Assembly: GCA_910577375.1 (NCBI GenBank)
Contig: CAJTLT010000006.1
Location: 1-64,000 of the forward strand
Length of the DNA stretch: 64,000 nucleotides
Source of the DNA: an uncultured Christensenella sp.
GTDB lineage: Bacteria; Bacillota; Clostridia; Christensenellales; Borkfalkiaceae
Reading direction: 5' to 3'
This document shows, one piece after another, positions 29,197-38,206 of the stretch. Position 1 is the stretch's first letter. Each line of letters starts with the position of its first letter. The position numbers were made by a program, and so were the translations under genes. The notes below the pieces were generated by a model. That model searched no databases. It worked only from the letters and a program-made list of their open reading frames with translations, and was not told where the DNA came from.

Positions 29197-30225
29197 CTAC
29201 TTTAATTTTTTGTTTTCGGCAAGGAGCTTGTTAATAACGTCGTCGACGGAAAGCTTATCGTTTACCGCGTTGTAATTAATCTTTATTCTGTGCCTTAAAA
29301 CGGGGCACGCGAGCGCGTCTATATCCGCATAGGAAACGTTATAATTTCCGTGCATAAGCGCGCGGACTTTCGCGCACGTAACTATTGCTTGAGCCGCACG
29401 GGGAGAAGCGCCGTTTTTAATATATTTTTTAGCCGTTTCAGAAGTATGCTCAAGCTCGGGGTGCGTATTCGAAATCAGGTTAACGGTGTACTTCATTACG
29501 TCGTTTATTACGGGAACCTGTTTTGCCAGCTCGCGCATTTCAAGAATTGTTTTTCCGTCTACCACAGCTTCCGCGCTTTCTTCAAGCGTTATCTGCGTCA
29601 TATTTACGATATCCACAAGCTCTTCCGTGCTGGGGAACTGCATCAAAAGCTTGAACATAAAACGGTCCATCTGCGCTTCGGGCAAAGGATAAGTTCCGTC
29701 CTGTTCTATGGGGTTTTCGGTTGCAAGCACAAAGAACGGCTCCTGCATTTTATAGCTGTCGTTCAAAACCGTAACTTTATGCTCCTGCATTACTTCGAGC
29801 ATCGCCGCCTGCGTTTTGGGCGTTGCGCGGTTAATTTCGTCCGCAAGCACAAGGTTTGCAAAAATAGGACCTTTACGGAAAACCGTTTTCATTCTTCCGC
29901 CGTCGTCCTTTTCGATTACGTTCGTTCCGGTAACGTCGGAAGGCATCAAATCGGGCGTAAACTGTATACGCGAGAACGGCAGGCTCAAAACTCTGCCCAG
30001 CGAACGGACAAGCCTTGTTTTGCCGACTCCGGGCACGCCCTCCAACAGAACGTTGCCGCCCGCGATTATCGCCGTGATAACGTTATCTACGATATCTTCT
30101 TGACCGACCACGTCTTTGCGGATTTCTTCTTTGATTTTTGCAACCGCTTTACTGAAGGTTTTTACCTTTTCCGCGTTAGCGTTCTGAGTTGCGGAATTTG
30201 CTTCCGCCGTTCCGATGTTTTCCAT
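29197..30225 (-). CDS. MoxR-family AAA+ ATPase
   Basis: 342 residues. Walker A GVPGVGKT (63-70), Walker B LVLADE (125-130), the sensor region ATENPIEQDGTYPLPEAQMDRFMF and an arginine-rich C-terminal lid. MoxR ATPases work with VWA proteins to assemble or activate metal-dependent or envelope complexes. The position at the front of the DUF58-BatA-VWA genes matches that role. Family and nucleotide binding are clear; the client here is unknown. Confidence 0.95.
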   Translation of the reverse strand: MENIGTAEANSATQNANAEKVKTFSKAVAKIKEEIRKDVVGQEDIVDNVITAIIAGGNVLLEGVPGVGKTRLVRSLGRVLSLPFSRIQFTPDLMPSDVTGTNVIEKDDGGRMKTVFRKGPIFANLVLADEINRATPKTQAAMLEVMQEHKVTVLNDSYKMQEPFFVLATENPIEQDGTYPLPEAQMDRFMFKLLMQFPSTEELVDIVNMTQITLEESAEAVVDGKTILEMRELAKQVPVINDVMKYTVNLISNTHPELEHTSETAKKYIKNGASPRAAQAIVTCAKVRALMHGNYNVSYADIDALACPVLRHRIKINYNAVNDKLSVDDVINKLLAENKKLK

Positions 30226-30241
30226 TGAAGTCTCCTTGAAT

Positions 30242-31765
30242 TTATTCCTCTTTATTTTCTCCGTCCGGTTCTTCAGTACCGCTGTAAAGAATACTGAAAT
30301 ACTGTTTTATAGCTTCTTTTAAATTTTCGGGAAGCTCACCGTTCAAAAGCTGTTCAGTCATGCTTGCGTAATATATGTTTATATATTTGCCGTAAGGCAC
30401 AAGCTCGCCCGTGTCGGGGTCGTAAACGTATTCGCTGCTGCCGAAAACCGAATCCCCCTTTCCGCTTCCGCCGTTTTCCGTTCCGTCGGGATTTTCTGGG
30501 TCGTCGCTCTTTTCGTCAAGCTCCTGCACGCCGCTGTTCTGTCTGGGCAGCTCGCTTGCGTTTATATTGAATATCTGCGCCGTTCTGCGGCGGACGAATT
30601 CGTCCGCTATGCATCTGTAAGACTGGGGAACAAGCGCGGGTACAAGTTCGTTTTTATAAGCAGTAATATTTTGCTTTATCGCGGTTTGAACGGTTTCGTC
30701 GTCATAAGTCGAAAAATGTTCGGCAATTCCGTTCATAGCCGCATAAAATTTTTCAACGCTTATGCGCAGCCCGTCGGTTTCCGCGGCGACTTTATCATTG
30801 GAAACCACCGCCATCAAACCGTTTATTTCTTTTAATATATCTTCAAGCCCCTCGGAAACGGATATTTCGTATTGCTGTACGAAAACGTCCATTGCCGCGT
30901 CAACCTTTTCGCCGACCGAATTGTCAAGCCCCGCCTCCATAGCTTCAACCTGTTCAAGCGTGGTTACGGTAACGGAAGAAGCTTTGTAAAAAAGCACGCC
31001 CTCCGTAATCGCGGCGGAAAGGAATTCCGTTTTTTCGTCGCCGCCGATAGCGAACGCAACGTTATCGAAGCTGTTGGAGGTATACAAAATAACGTCGATA
31101 AGCGCAACCGCGGAAATTACCGCCGCCTTCATTTCGCGTTCCGTTTTTATTTTTTCAAGATTTCCCGACATTGTTCGGAGCAACGCCGTAACCGAGCTTT
31201 TGTCCGTATCGGAAAGCGAAGTTTTGTCAACGTCCTCTATAAGCTGTTCAACAGCCGCCTTATGCCTTTCCGTATACTCGAAAGGTATATCGGGCGGAAT
31301 ATCGGGCTTTTTCTGAGGAATAACCGCAGCCGTTATAAACACCGCAAGCGCAAGCACGGGGATTAAAATATATTGCCACAGTTTTTTTATGTCGAACTTA
31401 CTCTTAGGCAAAGCGGAAAGCTTTTCAGAAGCGTCCTGCCTTTGAAGTTCGAGCATTTCGCCTTCACTTCCGCTGAACGCAACCATCGTCTGAATTTTTT
31501 CGTTCAGTCCGTTTTCACGGTCAAGCTTTTTTGCGATTTTCGTATCCGAAGGGCGCAGAATAAAAAACAAAACCCCGCCGACTGCGGCGGCAACCCCGAG
31601 CCCGATTAAAACATAAAAGCCCGCGTTTATATCCGCTTCGGCAAGTTTCAGCCCAAGCCAGACAGCGCCCGCCGCAAACAATCCCGCGGATACACCTATT
31701 ATTACGCTTTTGATTATCGCATCAATCAAAAACTTTTTTTTGAGTTTCTTAAATTCCGTTCCCAT
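30242..31765 (-). CDS. DUF4175-like membrane protein, first gene of the VWA operon
   Basis: 507 residues: two adjacent membrane helices near 20-70, a third near 129-150, then a long soluble helical region with coiled-coil character, a low-complexity acidic linker (EKSDDPENPDGTENGGSG near 420-440) and a short C-terminal domain. The topology is like DUF4175-type proteins found beside MoxR/BatA genes; the family name is tentative. It is the promoter-proximal gene, 16 bases before moxR. Confidence 0.7.
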   Translation of the reverse strand: MGTEFKKLKKKFLIDAIIKSVIIGVSAGLFAAGAVWLGLKLAEADINAGFYVLIGLGVAAAVGGVLFFILRPSDTKIAKKLDRENGLNEKIQTMVAFSGSEGEMLELQRQDASEKLSALPKSKFDIKKLWQYILIPVLALAVFITAAVIPQKKPDIPPDIPFEYTERHKAAVEQLIEDVDKTSLSDTDKSSVTALLRTMSGNLEKIKTEREMKAAVISAVALIDVILYTSNSFDNVAFAIGGDEKTEFLSAAITEGVLFYKASSVTVTTLEQVEAMEAGLDNSVGEKVDAAMDVFVQQYEISVSEGLEDILKEINGLMAVVSNDKVAAETDGLRISVEKFYAAMNGIAEHFSTYDDETVQTAIKQNITAYKNELVPALVPQSYRCIADEFVRRRTAQIFNINASELPRQNSGVQELDEKSDDPENPDGTENGGSGKGDSVFGSSEYVYDPDTGELVPYGKYINIYYASMTEQLLNGELPENLKEAIKQYFSILYSGTEEPDGENKEE

Positions 31766-31853
31766 TTTACTTTATTTCCCGCCGCCATAGCGGACAAGAC
31801 TGAATTTTTATACAATTATTAATTTAAGTGTAGTATTTTGTGACTTTTTATAC

Positions 31854-31882
31854 ATTTTATCATACTTTTTTTGTAAAAACAA
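31854..31882 (-). promoter_or_regulatory. Promoter of the six-gene MoxR/VWA operon
   Basis: TTGTTT (31877-31882), 17 bases, TAAAAT (31854-31859) with TGA before it (extended -10); leader of about 85 bases. Confidence 0.7.
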
Positions 31883-31960
31883 GCGTTTAACAATCCGTTT
31901 TACTTATATATGAAAAAATTTACGGTGATATTTCCGTCCGCCGCAAGATTTTCGATAAAT

Positions 31961-31992
31961 AAAACGGCGGACACGAAACCGTCCGCCGTTTT
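31961..31992 (-). terminator. sigG terminator
   Basis: 12-bp stem AAAACGGCGGAC and complement with an 8-base loop, 18 bases after the sigG stop; TTTTATTT follows. T-rich on both sides, so it may also block transcription from the other direction. Confidence 0.88.
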
Positions 31993-32009
31993 GATTTTTT
32001 ATTATATTA

Positions 32010-32780
32010 TTATGAAATACAAGCCTTTATTTGTTTTAAAGCCGTTTTTTCAAGGCGCGAAACCTGAGCCTGAGAAATGCCTACTTCGCGGGAAATTTCC
32101 GTTTGGGTTTTACCCTCGAAGTATCTTAAAAACAGAATTTTCTTTTCTCTGCCCTCAAGCCTTGCGATAGCTTCGTACAAAGCCGCCTTTTCCGTCCATA
32201 CCTCGTCGTTGTTCTTTTCGTCGAATATCTGGTCCATCAATAAAAGCGTGTCGCCCGCCTTGTTGAACACGGGCTCGTAAAGCGAAACGGGGTCTGAAAT
32301 CGCGTCAAGCGCGTACGCCACTTCGGAAACGGCTATATTCATTTCCCTTGCTATTTTATCGTAAGTTACGTCCTCGTCGTCCGCCTCTAATTTTTCCCTT
32401 ACCTTCAAAATCTGATATGCCGTATCTCTTATCGAGCGGGAAACGCGCAAACTGTTCCCGTCACGCAAATACCTTTTTATTTCTCCCAATATCATAGGCA
32501 CGGCATAAGTTGAAAACTTAACCCCTACGGATAAATCGAAGTTGTCTATCGCTTTAATAAGCCCCACGCACCCCGCCTGAAACACGTCGTCCGCGTTGGC
32601 TTTTTTAGCCCAGAAACGCCTCACAAGAGAAAGCACCAAACGCATATTGCCCACTATAAATCTTTCGCGCGCGTCCTCGTCGCCCGCTTTGAGCTTTATC
32701 ATAAGTTCTTCCTGTTCCTTTGCGGATAAAAGCGGCAAACCCGAAGTATCAACGCCGCAAATCACAACCTTTTGCAACAT
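32010..32780 (-). CDS. sigG: Forespore sigma factor SigG
   Basis: 256-residue sigma-70 family factor for late forespore genes. The start VVICGVDTSGLPLLS is the SigG-specific N-terminal motif; region 2 has DDVFQAGCVGLIKAIDNFD and region 4 has TQTEISREVGISQAQVSRLEK. The ATG follows a strong AAAGGAGG. It lies directly after sigE, with 68 bases between, in the conserved spoIIGA-sigE-sigG order of Bacilli and Clostridia. It should direct the candidate spoVT promoter in this window. Confidence 0.97.
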   Translation of the reverse strand: MLQKVVICGVDTSGLPLLSAKEQEELMIKLKAGDEDARERFIVGNMRLVLSLVRRFWAKKANADDVFQAGCVGLIKAIDNFDLSVGVKFSTYAVPMILGEIKRYLRDGNSLRVSRSIRDTAYQILKVREKLEADDEDVTYDKIAREMNIAVSEVAYALDAISDPVSLYEPVFNKAGDTLLLMDQIFDEKNNDEVWTEKAALYEAIARLEGREKKILFLRYFEGKTQTEISREVGISQAQVSRLEKTALKQIKACIS

Positions 32781-32848
32781 AATAATTTTCCTCCTTTATT
32801 ATGTAAACAAAACGGAAAATCGTTGCAAAACGGCTTATATGTTTATAT

Positions 32849-33550
32849 CTATTGCATTTTTCTCGAAATTTCTTTCCTTAGCTTAAGTATTATTTTCTTT
32901 TCCAGACGCGATATATAGCTTTGCGAAATACCAAGGGTATCGGCGACGTCTTTCTGCGTCATTCCGTCCCCCGCGCCGTCCAGCCCGAACCGCATTTTCA
33001 TAATCTTCTGTTCCCTTTGCGATAATTTCGAAAGGGAAGACTTCAAAAGCTCGCGCTCAACTCCGCCCTCTATATCCGAATAAACGCTGTCTGCGTCCGT
33101 ACCCATAACGTCGGATAAAAGAAGCTCGTTGCCCTCCCAGTCGGTGTTTAACGGCTCGTCAAAGCTCACTTCCTGCCTTAACCGCGACATTCTCCTAAGA
33201 TACATTAAAATCTCGTTTTCGATACACCTCGAAGCATATGTGGCAAGCTTTATATTTTTATCCGATTTAAAGGAATTTATAGCCTTTATAAGCCCTATTG
33301 TTCCAACAGAAACAAGGTCGTCGCCGTCCGCGCCCGAGCCTTCGAACTTTTTGGCTATGTAAACAACGAGCCGCAGATTATGCTCCACAAGCTCCGCTTT
33401 GGCGCGTTCGTCGCCGTTTTCCAGAAGAGTTATTTTATCGCTTTCCTCTTCTTGCGAAAGGGGCAGAGGAAGCGCCTCCGTTCCGCATATGTAATCCAGA
33501 GTGTTCCCGCCGAAAATCAGCGATAAAATGTGCTTTATTTTTTCAAACAT
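32849..33550 (-). CDS. sigE: Mother-cell sigma factor SigE (pro-form)
   Basis: 233-residue early mother-cell sigma factor. The N-terminal pro-sequence is hydrophobic and basic ([14 protein letters not shown]), followed by [13 protein letters not shown], which corresponds to the processing region of pro-SigE. Region 2 has [16 protein letters not shown] and region 4 has [22 protein letters not shown]. The ATG follows AAAGGAG; an in-frame TTG five codons earlier overlaps that ribosome binding site and is less likely. Activated by SpoIIGA, encoded immediately upstream. Confidence 0.97.
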   Translation of the reverse strand: MFEKIKHILSLIFGGNTLDYICGTEALPLPLSQEEESDKITLLENGDERAKAELVEHNLRLVVYIAKKFEGSGADGDDLVSVGTIGLIKAINSFKSDKNIKLATYASRCIENEILMYLRRMSRLRQEVSFDEPLNTDWEGNELLLSDVMGTDADSVYSDIEGGVERELLKSSLSKLSQREQKIMKMRFGLDGAGDGMTQKDVADTLGISQSYISRLEKKIILKLRKEISRKMQ

Positions 33551-33623
33551 AAAATCTCCTTTCAATAATCAACGGCGCACATACGCCCGATTTACCGGAA
33601 AATAATCCCTCTTAACAAGGCGG

Positions 33624-34406
33624 TTACCCCTCCAACAAATCGCAGTGCAGTACGGCGCGGTTTATTTTATTAGGGCTTACGCCTATTTTAACCCCAGTAT
33701 ATGCCGTGGTTTTGCCGCCTTCGGCAATCTCCATTCTGTCCGCAGTGAACACTTTTATAGTTCTGCTCCCCGCAACAGTATGTATTTTTACGCCGTCTTT
33801 TATGCGGCTTAAATCCATAAGTTTTTCCGCCGCCTCAAACGGAATCACGCTAACGGGCTGTCCTTTTATATAAACTTTGTTTCCGCTGTCGAAAAATCCG
33901 TTTATGCTCACATGCGATTGCCCCGCATATATGCGGCATACAACCGCGTTTTTACTGCTTTTGGAAAGCCTTGCCGCAAGCTTCCGCGCGCCTATAATCA
34001 AAATCAACGCGCCGAAAAGCGGTATGCCTATCGGCACGGAAGAAAGTATAAACCCCGCGCCCGCGGAATAATCCAGCCCCGCAAGCGAAAATATTCCGAT
34101 AATCGCCCCGCCCAAAAGCGCGGTGAATATAAAGAACGCGCCCGAAAACTTTATATAACTTTTTAAGCTTTTCAGCTTGCACGATATAAGGCAGATTAAA
34201 AGCCCCGATAAAATTTTTAATATTACCGCCCACGCCGCGCCAAGACCGAAAAGAGGAAAAACCACCGCAAAGCACGCCCCTATAACCGAACCGAACGCAA
34301 TCCGCCATACGGGCGCGGCGTTTTTGGAAACAATTTTGGCGCAATACAGCAGGGTGAAGTCCATGCAAAAGTTTTCAAGGACGGCAAGTTCAACGTAGAC
34401 CTGCAT
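33624..34406 (-). CDS. spoIIGA: Sporulation sigma-E factor-processing peptidase SpoIIGA
   Basis: 260-residue membrane aspartic protease that removes the SigE pro-sequence at the septum. Five or so membrane helices fill the first 140 residues; the soluble protease domain carries FFDSGNKV with catalytic Asp173. Length is a little below the Bacillus protein. It lies 73 bases upstream of sigE. A TATAAT (34417-34422) sits ten bases before the ATG without a normal -35, as expected of Spo0A-activated promoters; weak 0A-box-like AGTCGGA and TGTCGTA occur further upstream. Confidence 0.94.
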   Translation of the reverse strand: MQVYVELAVLENFCMDFTLLYCAKIVSKNAAPVWRIAFGSVIGACFAVVFPLFGLGAAWAVILKILSGLLICLISCKLKSLKSYIKFSGAFFIFTALLGGAIIGIFSLAGLDYSAGAGFILSSVPIGIPLFGALILIIGARKLAARLSKSSKNAVVCRIYAGQSHVSINGFFDSGNKVYIKGQPVSVIPFEAAEKLMDLSRIKDGVKIHTVAGSRTIKVFTADRMEIAEGGKTTAYTGVKIGVSPNKINRAVLHCDLLEG

Positions 34407-34448
34407 TGTAAAAAGTATTATATATTTGCAAACAAGTCGGAAAATAAA

Positions 34449-34475
34449 AAAAACCGACGTTATTTGTCGGTTTTT
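34449..34475 (-). terminator. dus terminator
   Basis: 10-bp stem AAAAACCGAC/GTCGGTTTTT with loop GTTATTT, followed leftwards by more T residues; ends the spoVT-flippase-mazG-dus run. Confidence 0.88.
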
Positions 34476-34489
34476 GTCGTATGGTTTTA

Positions 34490-35431
34490 TTAAAATTCCA
34501 AGCCATTTAAAATATTTTCCACCTCTTCGCAGGTTGCGGCTTTGAAAAGTTTTTCCTTGTAAAAAGAAGCGTTCGGCGCGCCTTTAAGATAAAACGCTAT
34601 CATTTTGCGCATAAACACGCACGCGAACCTTTCGCCGTAAATTTCTTTGGTTTTTTGCAATTGCCCCAGCACTATGCTCTTTTTATCGTAATTTTCAAGC
34701 CCCGTGATTTCCGCAAAAATCCACGGCTTATACATCGCCCCGCGCGCAACGGCAACCCCGTCCGCGCCCGTTTCTTCAATCAACTTTTCCGCATCCTCTT
34801 TGCAAAAAATCCCGCCGTTTGCCAACACGGGGATTTTCACGGCTTTTTTCGCGGCGGCGATTTCTTTGAAGTTTACTTCCCCCGCATAAATTTTATCCCG
34901 CGTCCGCCCGTGCACGGTTATCATATCCGCGCCAGCGTCCTCGCACATTTTTGCAAAGCCGGCGGATATTATGCGGCTTTCGTCAAGCCCTATGCGGAAT
35001 TTAACCGAAACATATTTGCCGCTTTTTTTACATTCGGAAATAATTTTCGCGGCAAGCGGCAAATCGTTCATAAGCGCGCTACCCTCACCGTTTTTATAAA
35101 TTTTAGGTACGGGGCAGCCCATATTTATATCTACTAATCCAAACGGCGCAAGAGCCTCGCTTTCACACGCCTTGCGCATATAATAAGGGTCGTTCCCGAA
35201 AATCTGAACAGCCTTTATCCCGCCGTAATCCGCACCCACATGCAAAAGCTGTTCCGTCTTTTCACTGCCGTAGCAAAGCCCTTTTGCGCTCACCATCTCG
35301 GTGAAACCCAATCCAGCGCCCAACTCCCAACACATACTGCGGAAAACGCTGTTCGTATACCCCGCAAGCGGCGCCAGAACAACGTTATTTTTAGTATGTA
35401 ACTTACCTATGTCAATGCTTTTTAACTTCAT
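34490..35431 (-). CDS. dus: tRNA-dihydrouridine synthase (DusB-type)
   Basis: FMN-dependent reductase of uridines in the tRNA D-loop. 313 residues with the Dus signatures APLAGYTN, VDINMGCPVPKI, the catalytic-cysteine-containing MGCP motif, VSVKFRIG, TVHGRTRDKIY and GVAVARGAM. I start at the ATG within the end of mazG (20-base overlap); no separate ribosome binding site is evident, so it probably depends on translation of mazG. In Bacillus dus genes also lie near this sporulation cluster. Confidence 0.93.
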   Translation of the reverse strand: MKLKSIDIGKLHTKNNVVLAPLAGYTNSVFRSMCWELGAGLGFTEMVSAKGLCYGSEKTEQLLHVGADYGGIKAVQIFGNDPYYMRKACESEALAPFGLVDINMGCPVPKIYKNGEGSALMNDLPLAAKIISECKKSGKYVSVKFRIGLDESRIISAGFAKMCEDAGADMITVHGRTRDKIYAGEVNFKEIAAAKKAVKIPVLANGGIFCKEDAEKLIEETGADGVAVARGAMYKPWIFAEITGLENYDKKSIVLGQLQKTKEIYGERFACVFMRKMIAFYLKGAPNASFYKEKLFKAATCEEVENILNGLEF

Positions 35432-36827
35432 TTTTTGCAAGCGCCCAATAGTAATCCATACGCGAAGGGTCCATTTCCTCTATCTTTTCGCCGTTCTGCA
35501 CGGCAAGCCTTTCAAACTCGCCAAATCTTGCAATAAATTTATCGATAGCCGAATGTAACGCGTGTTCGCAGTCTACGCCGGCAAGCCGGCAAGTGTTTAC
35601 GGCTGAAAAAAGCACGTCGCCCGCCTCGTCGAAAACAGCCTCTTTATCCTCCGCGGCAAGCGCTTCTATAAGCTCCTTTACCTCTTCGAACAGCTTTTCG
35701 GAAGCCGATAACGAAGAAAGAAAATCCATTCCGCATTTTGCCGAACGTTTGCCCACCTTTTGCGCGCGCATACATGCGGGCATATTCTTAGGAACGGCAA
35801 CAACGCTTTCGGAATAGGTGGACTGCCCTTTTTCTTTTTTCTTGTTCTTTTCCCAAACGCCCAAAGCCTCGGTATCGTCCGCCGCTTTGTCTTTGCCGAA
35901 TATGTGCGAATGGCGGAAAATAAGTTTTTTAACAACGCGCGTAAGCGCGTCCGAACCTTTGAAATCCCCTTTATCCTCAGCCAGCACAGAATGAAAAGCC
36001 GCCTGCAACATCACGTCGCCCGTTTCCTCTTCCATTCCGTCAACGTCGCCGCGCTCAATCGCGTCCACAAGCTCGTAAGCCTCTTCTATCATATTGCCTT
36101 TAATGCTTTCGGAGGTCTGCGCTCTGTCCCAAGGGCAGCCGCCGGGTGCGCGGAGTATGCGGAGCATAGTTTCCAAATCGGCGTAATCGTAGCGGTCTTT
36201 TTTCAGAAATTCCCGCTCTTCAACCGCAACGGCGCAAGAGCCGTCATAATTTTTTTGTCTGTCAATTTCGTAAATTTTGATTTTTTTAACTTCGTTTCCG
36301 CGAATAAAAACACAATCAGTTTCTTCCCCGAAAACGTCGGAAAGCCGCTCTTTGACTTCGCTTGCGGCAAAATCGCAGTCGATATCGTAAACGCATACGG
36401 CACGGCAACTCTTCAAATGCTTAACTCCGTAAGCCGAAACGCACGTCGCTTCCCCACACGCAAGCTTTGCCGTATTATAAGCGTGCTGCGCCTTTGAAAC
36501 GCTGTCGAAAACCTCGCAATCCTTATGTGCGGATAAGATTATTTTACAAGCCTCGTCCTCGCAGACGGCTCCGTCAACGCAATAACATACGTCTGACTTC
36601 TTCGCCTCGTTCAACACCGCGGCGGCAAGATTTCTGTTGAGCGTATCGAAATTTCTGCTCTTTTCGTAAATATAATCGAGCGTTTGCACTTCGTATCCCT
36701 TCAAGCTGCCAAAACTTTCGCATTGTTCCGTGCGCGCGATTATTTTTTGCGCATTGTCAAGCGCCGCCTTTGCTCTCAGCGTTAAGTCGCCTTCCGAAAC
36801 CCCCAATCCTATCAGAGTGATTTTCAT
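35412..36827 (-). CDS. YabN-type fusion: degenerate tetrapyrrole methylase + MazG
   Basis: 471 residues. The N-terminal ~215 residues follow the SAM-dependent tetrapyrrole methylase pattern (ITLIGLGVSEGDLTLRAKA, then RTEQ), but the cofactor motif normally PGHP reads DGAV, so methylase activity is doubtful. The C-terminal part is MazG nucleoside triphosphate pyrophosphohydrolase with both metal-binding helices intact (EEAYELVDAIE..EETGD and EEVKELIEAL..DEAGD). It cleans up non-canonical NTPs. The order spoVT, flippase, yabN matches Bacillus. It overlaps the flippase gene by 71 bases. Confidence 0.93.
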   Translation of the reverse strand: MKITLIGLGVSEGDLTLRAKAALDNAQKIIARTEQCESFGSLKGYEVQTLDYIYEKSRNFDTLNRNLAAAVLNEAKKSDVCYCVDGAVCEDEACKIILSAHKDCEVFDSVSKAQHAYNTAKLACGEATCVSAYGVKHLKSCRAVCVYDIDCDFAASEVKERLSDVFGEETDCVFIRGNEVKKIKIYEIDRQKNYDGSCAVAVEEREFLKKDRYDYADLETMLRILRAPGGCPWDRAQTSESIKGNMIEEAYELVDAIERGDVDGMEEETGDVMLQAAFHSVLAEDKGDFKGSDALTRVVKKLIFRHSHIFGKDKAADDTEALGVWEKNKKKEKGQSTYSESVVAVPKNMPACMRAQKVGKRSAKCGMDFLSSLSASEKLFEEVKELIEALAAEDKEAVFDEAGDVLFSAVNTCRLAGVDCEHALHSAIDKFIARFGEFERLAVQNGEKIEEMDPSRMDYYWALAKNEVKKH

Positions 36828-38157
36828 TTGCGTTGCCTCTCTTTCCGTTCTTTCCGACCCTTACAATATACCAAAAATTCATAAGCATTGCAACCAAATA
36901 CGCGCAGTTTGCAGACCACGCCGCGCCGCTTATGGAAAGAGTGGTAAACGCTATCAGTGCCGCGGTCAGCCCCACCCGAAGTATCGCGGAAGTCCACTGA
37001 GTAACCGTGCTTCTCACGGGCGACCCCAAAGCCGTGAGGCACGCCGACGACGTCTGAACAAGCGATTCCGTAACCGAAGAAACCGCCATTATTCTTATAA
37101 GGTCGATTAAAAGCTGTTTTTCCGCGCCTTCGAGAGAACCGAATATAAGCCTTGTTGCAAGCGGCGCAAGAAAGAACAGCCCCACCGCCGCAGGCAAAGA
37201 AACCAAAAGAGTTATTAAAAGCGATTTGAACGCCTTTTTCTTTGCGCCCGCAAAGTTGCCGCTTTCCGCAAGCGGAGAAATCTGCGGCACGGAAGAAGCC
37301 GCAAGCCCGTAGGTAACCGAAACGGGCAGATTTATTATAGTTACCGCACAGCCGGAAAATATGCCGTAAAGCGCAGTCGCGTTTTCGTCTATCGCGCGCA
37401 AAAGCCTTACGGCGACTATACTTTCAACAAGCTGGGAAACGGGCAGCGCGATTGCCGTAAGCGTAAGCGGCACGGTAAAGCGCAAAATGCTTTTAACGGG
37501 CGCGGACGGAACGGCGTAAAGGGGCTGTCTGGTTCTTTTAGTAAAATACCATACCGCGGCAATCGCCGTAGAAATTATTTCGCTAACGGTAACCGCAAGC
37601 AAAGTCATTGCAACCGCCATTGCAAGGTTATCGCGGAACGCATAAGAGAGCGCAACCCCGCATCCCACCTTTATAACCTGTTCCAGAACCTCGGTTGTCG
37701 CCGTTGGGAACATATTCCCTTTGCCCTGAAAATACCCGCGCACCACCGAAAGCATTGAAACAAAGAAAACGGACGGGCACAAAAGCTTGCAGCAAAGAGC
37801 TATAGCAGGCTCCCCCTGAACGGCGGCAAGCGGGGCGGATAGAAGATACATAACCAGCGCGCCTATTATCCCTATCACGCCGTAAAGACGGAAAGCCTGC
37901 CTTTCCGCTCCTGCGCCCTTTCCCGAAGAAATAAGGCGCGATATTCCGGTAGGTATTCCAGAGGCCGAAACGGTCAAAAGAATACAATAAAGAGGATAAA
38001 CCATCTGGTATATCCCCATTCCCTCGCCGCCGAGTATGTTCGTTAAAGGTATACGGTAAACCGCGCCGAGAATTTTGGATATAAACCCGCCGAGCGAAAT
38101 TATAACCGCGCCCGCAAGAAACGACTGCCCCGTTTTATTTGTTTTTTTTACTTTCAT
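36757..38157 (-). CDS. YabM/SpoVB-type polysaccharide flippase (MVF superfamily)
   Basis: 466 residues, about 12-14 membrane helices, beginning with the typical AVIISLGGFISKILGAVYRIPLTNILG of SpoVB/YabM-like lipid-linked precursor flippases. Conserved GEGMGIYQMVYPLY follows. Proteins of this family move lipid-linked saccharides across the membrane during cortex or cell wall synthesis. Position directly after spoVT fits YabM. The last 24 residues are encoded by the beginning of mazG in another frame, an overlap far longer than normal; the family normally ends near residue 440. Confidence 0.9.
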   Translation of the reverse strand: MKVKKTNKTGQSFLAGAVIISLGGFISKILGAVYRIPLTNILGGEGMGIYQMVYPLYCILLTVSASGIPTGISRLISSGKGAGAERQAFRLYGVIGIIGALVMYLLSAPLAAVQGEPAIALCCKLLCPSVFFVSMLSVVRGYFQGKGNMFPTATTEVLEQVIKVGCGVALSYAFRDNLAMAVAMTLLAVTVSEIISTAIAAVWYFTKRTRQPLYAVPSAPVKSILRFTVPLTLTAIALPVSQLVESIVAVRLLRAIDENATALYGIFSGCAVTIINLPVSVTYGLAASSVPQISPLAESGNFAGAKKKAFKSLLITLLVSLPAAVGLFFLAPLATRLIFGSLEGAEKQLLIDLIRIMAVSSVTESLVQTSSACLTALGSPVRSTVTQWTSAILRVGLTAALIAFTTLSISGAAWSANCAYLVAMLMNFWYIVRVGKNGKRGNANENHSDRIGGFGRRLNAESKGGA

Positions 38158-38206
38158 AGTGCTTCCGAATTATTTATCGCGCGCATAAACCGCAAAGAGA
38201 GCGGTT

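Noticed and set aside
34407..34489. Spo0A box control of spoIIGA
   Set aside because: Only 5/7 and 6/7 matches at uncertain spacing, partly inside the dus terminator; not strong enough to list as a feature.
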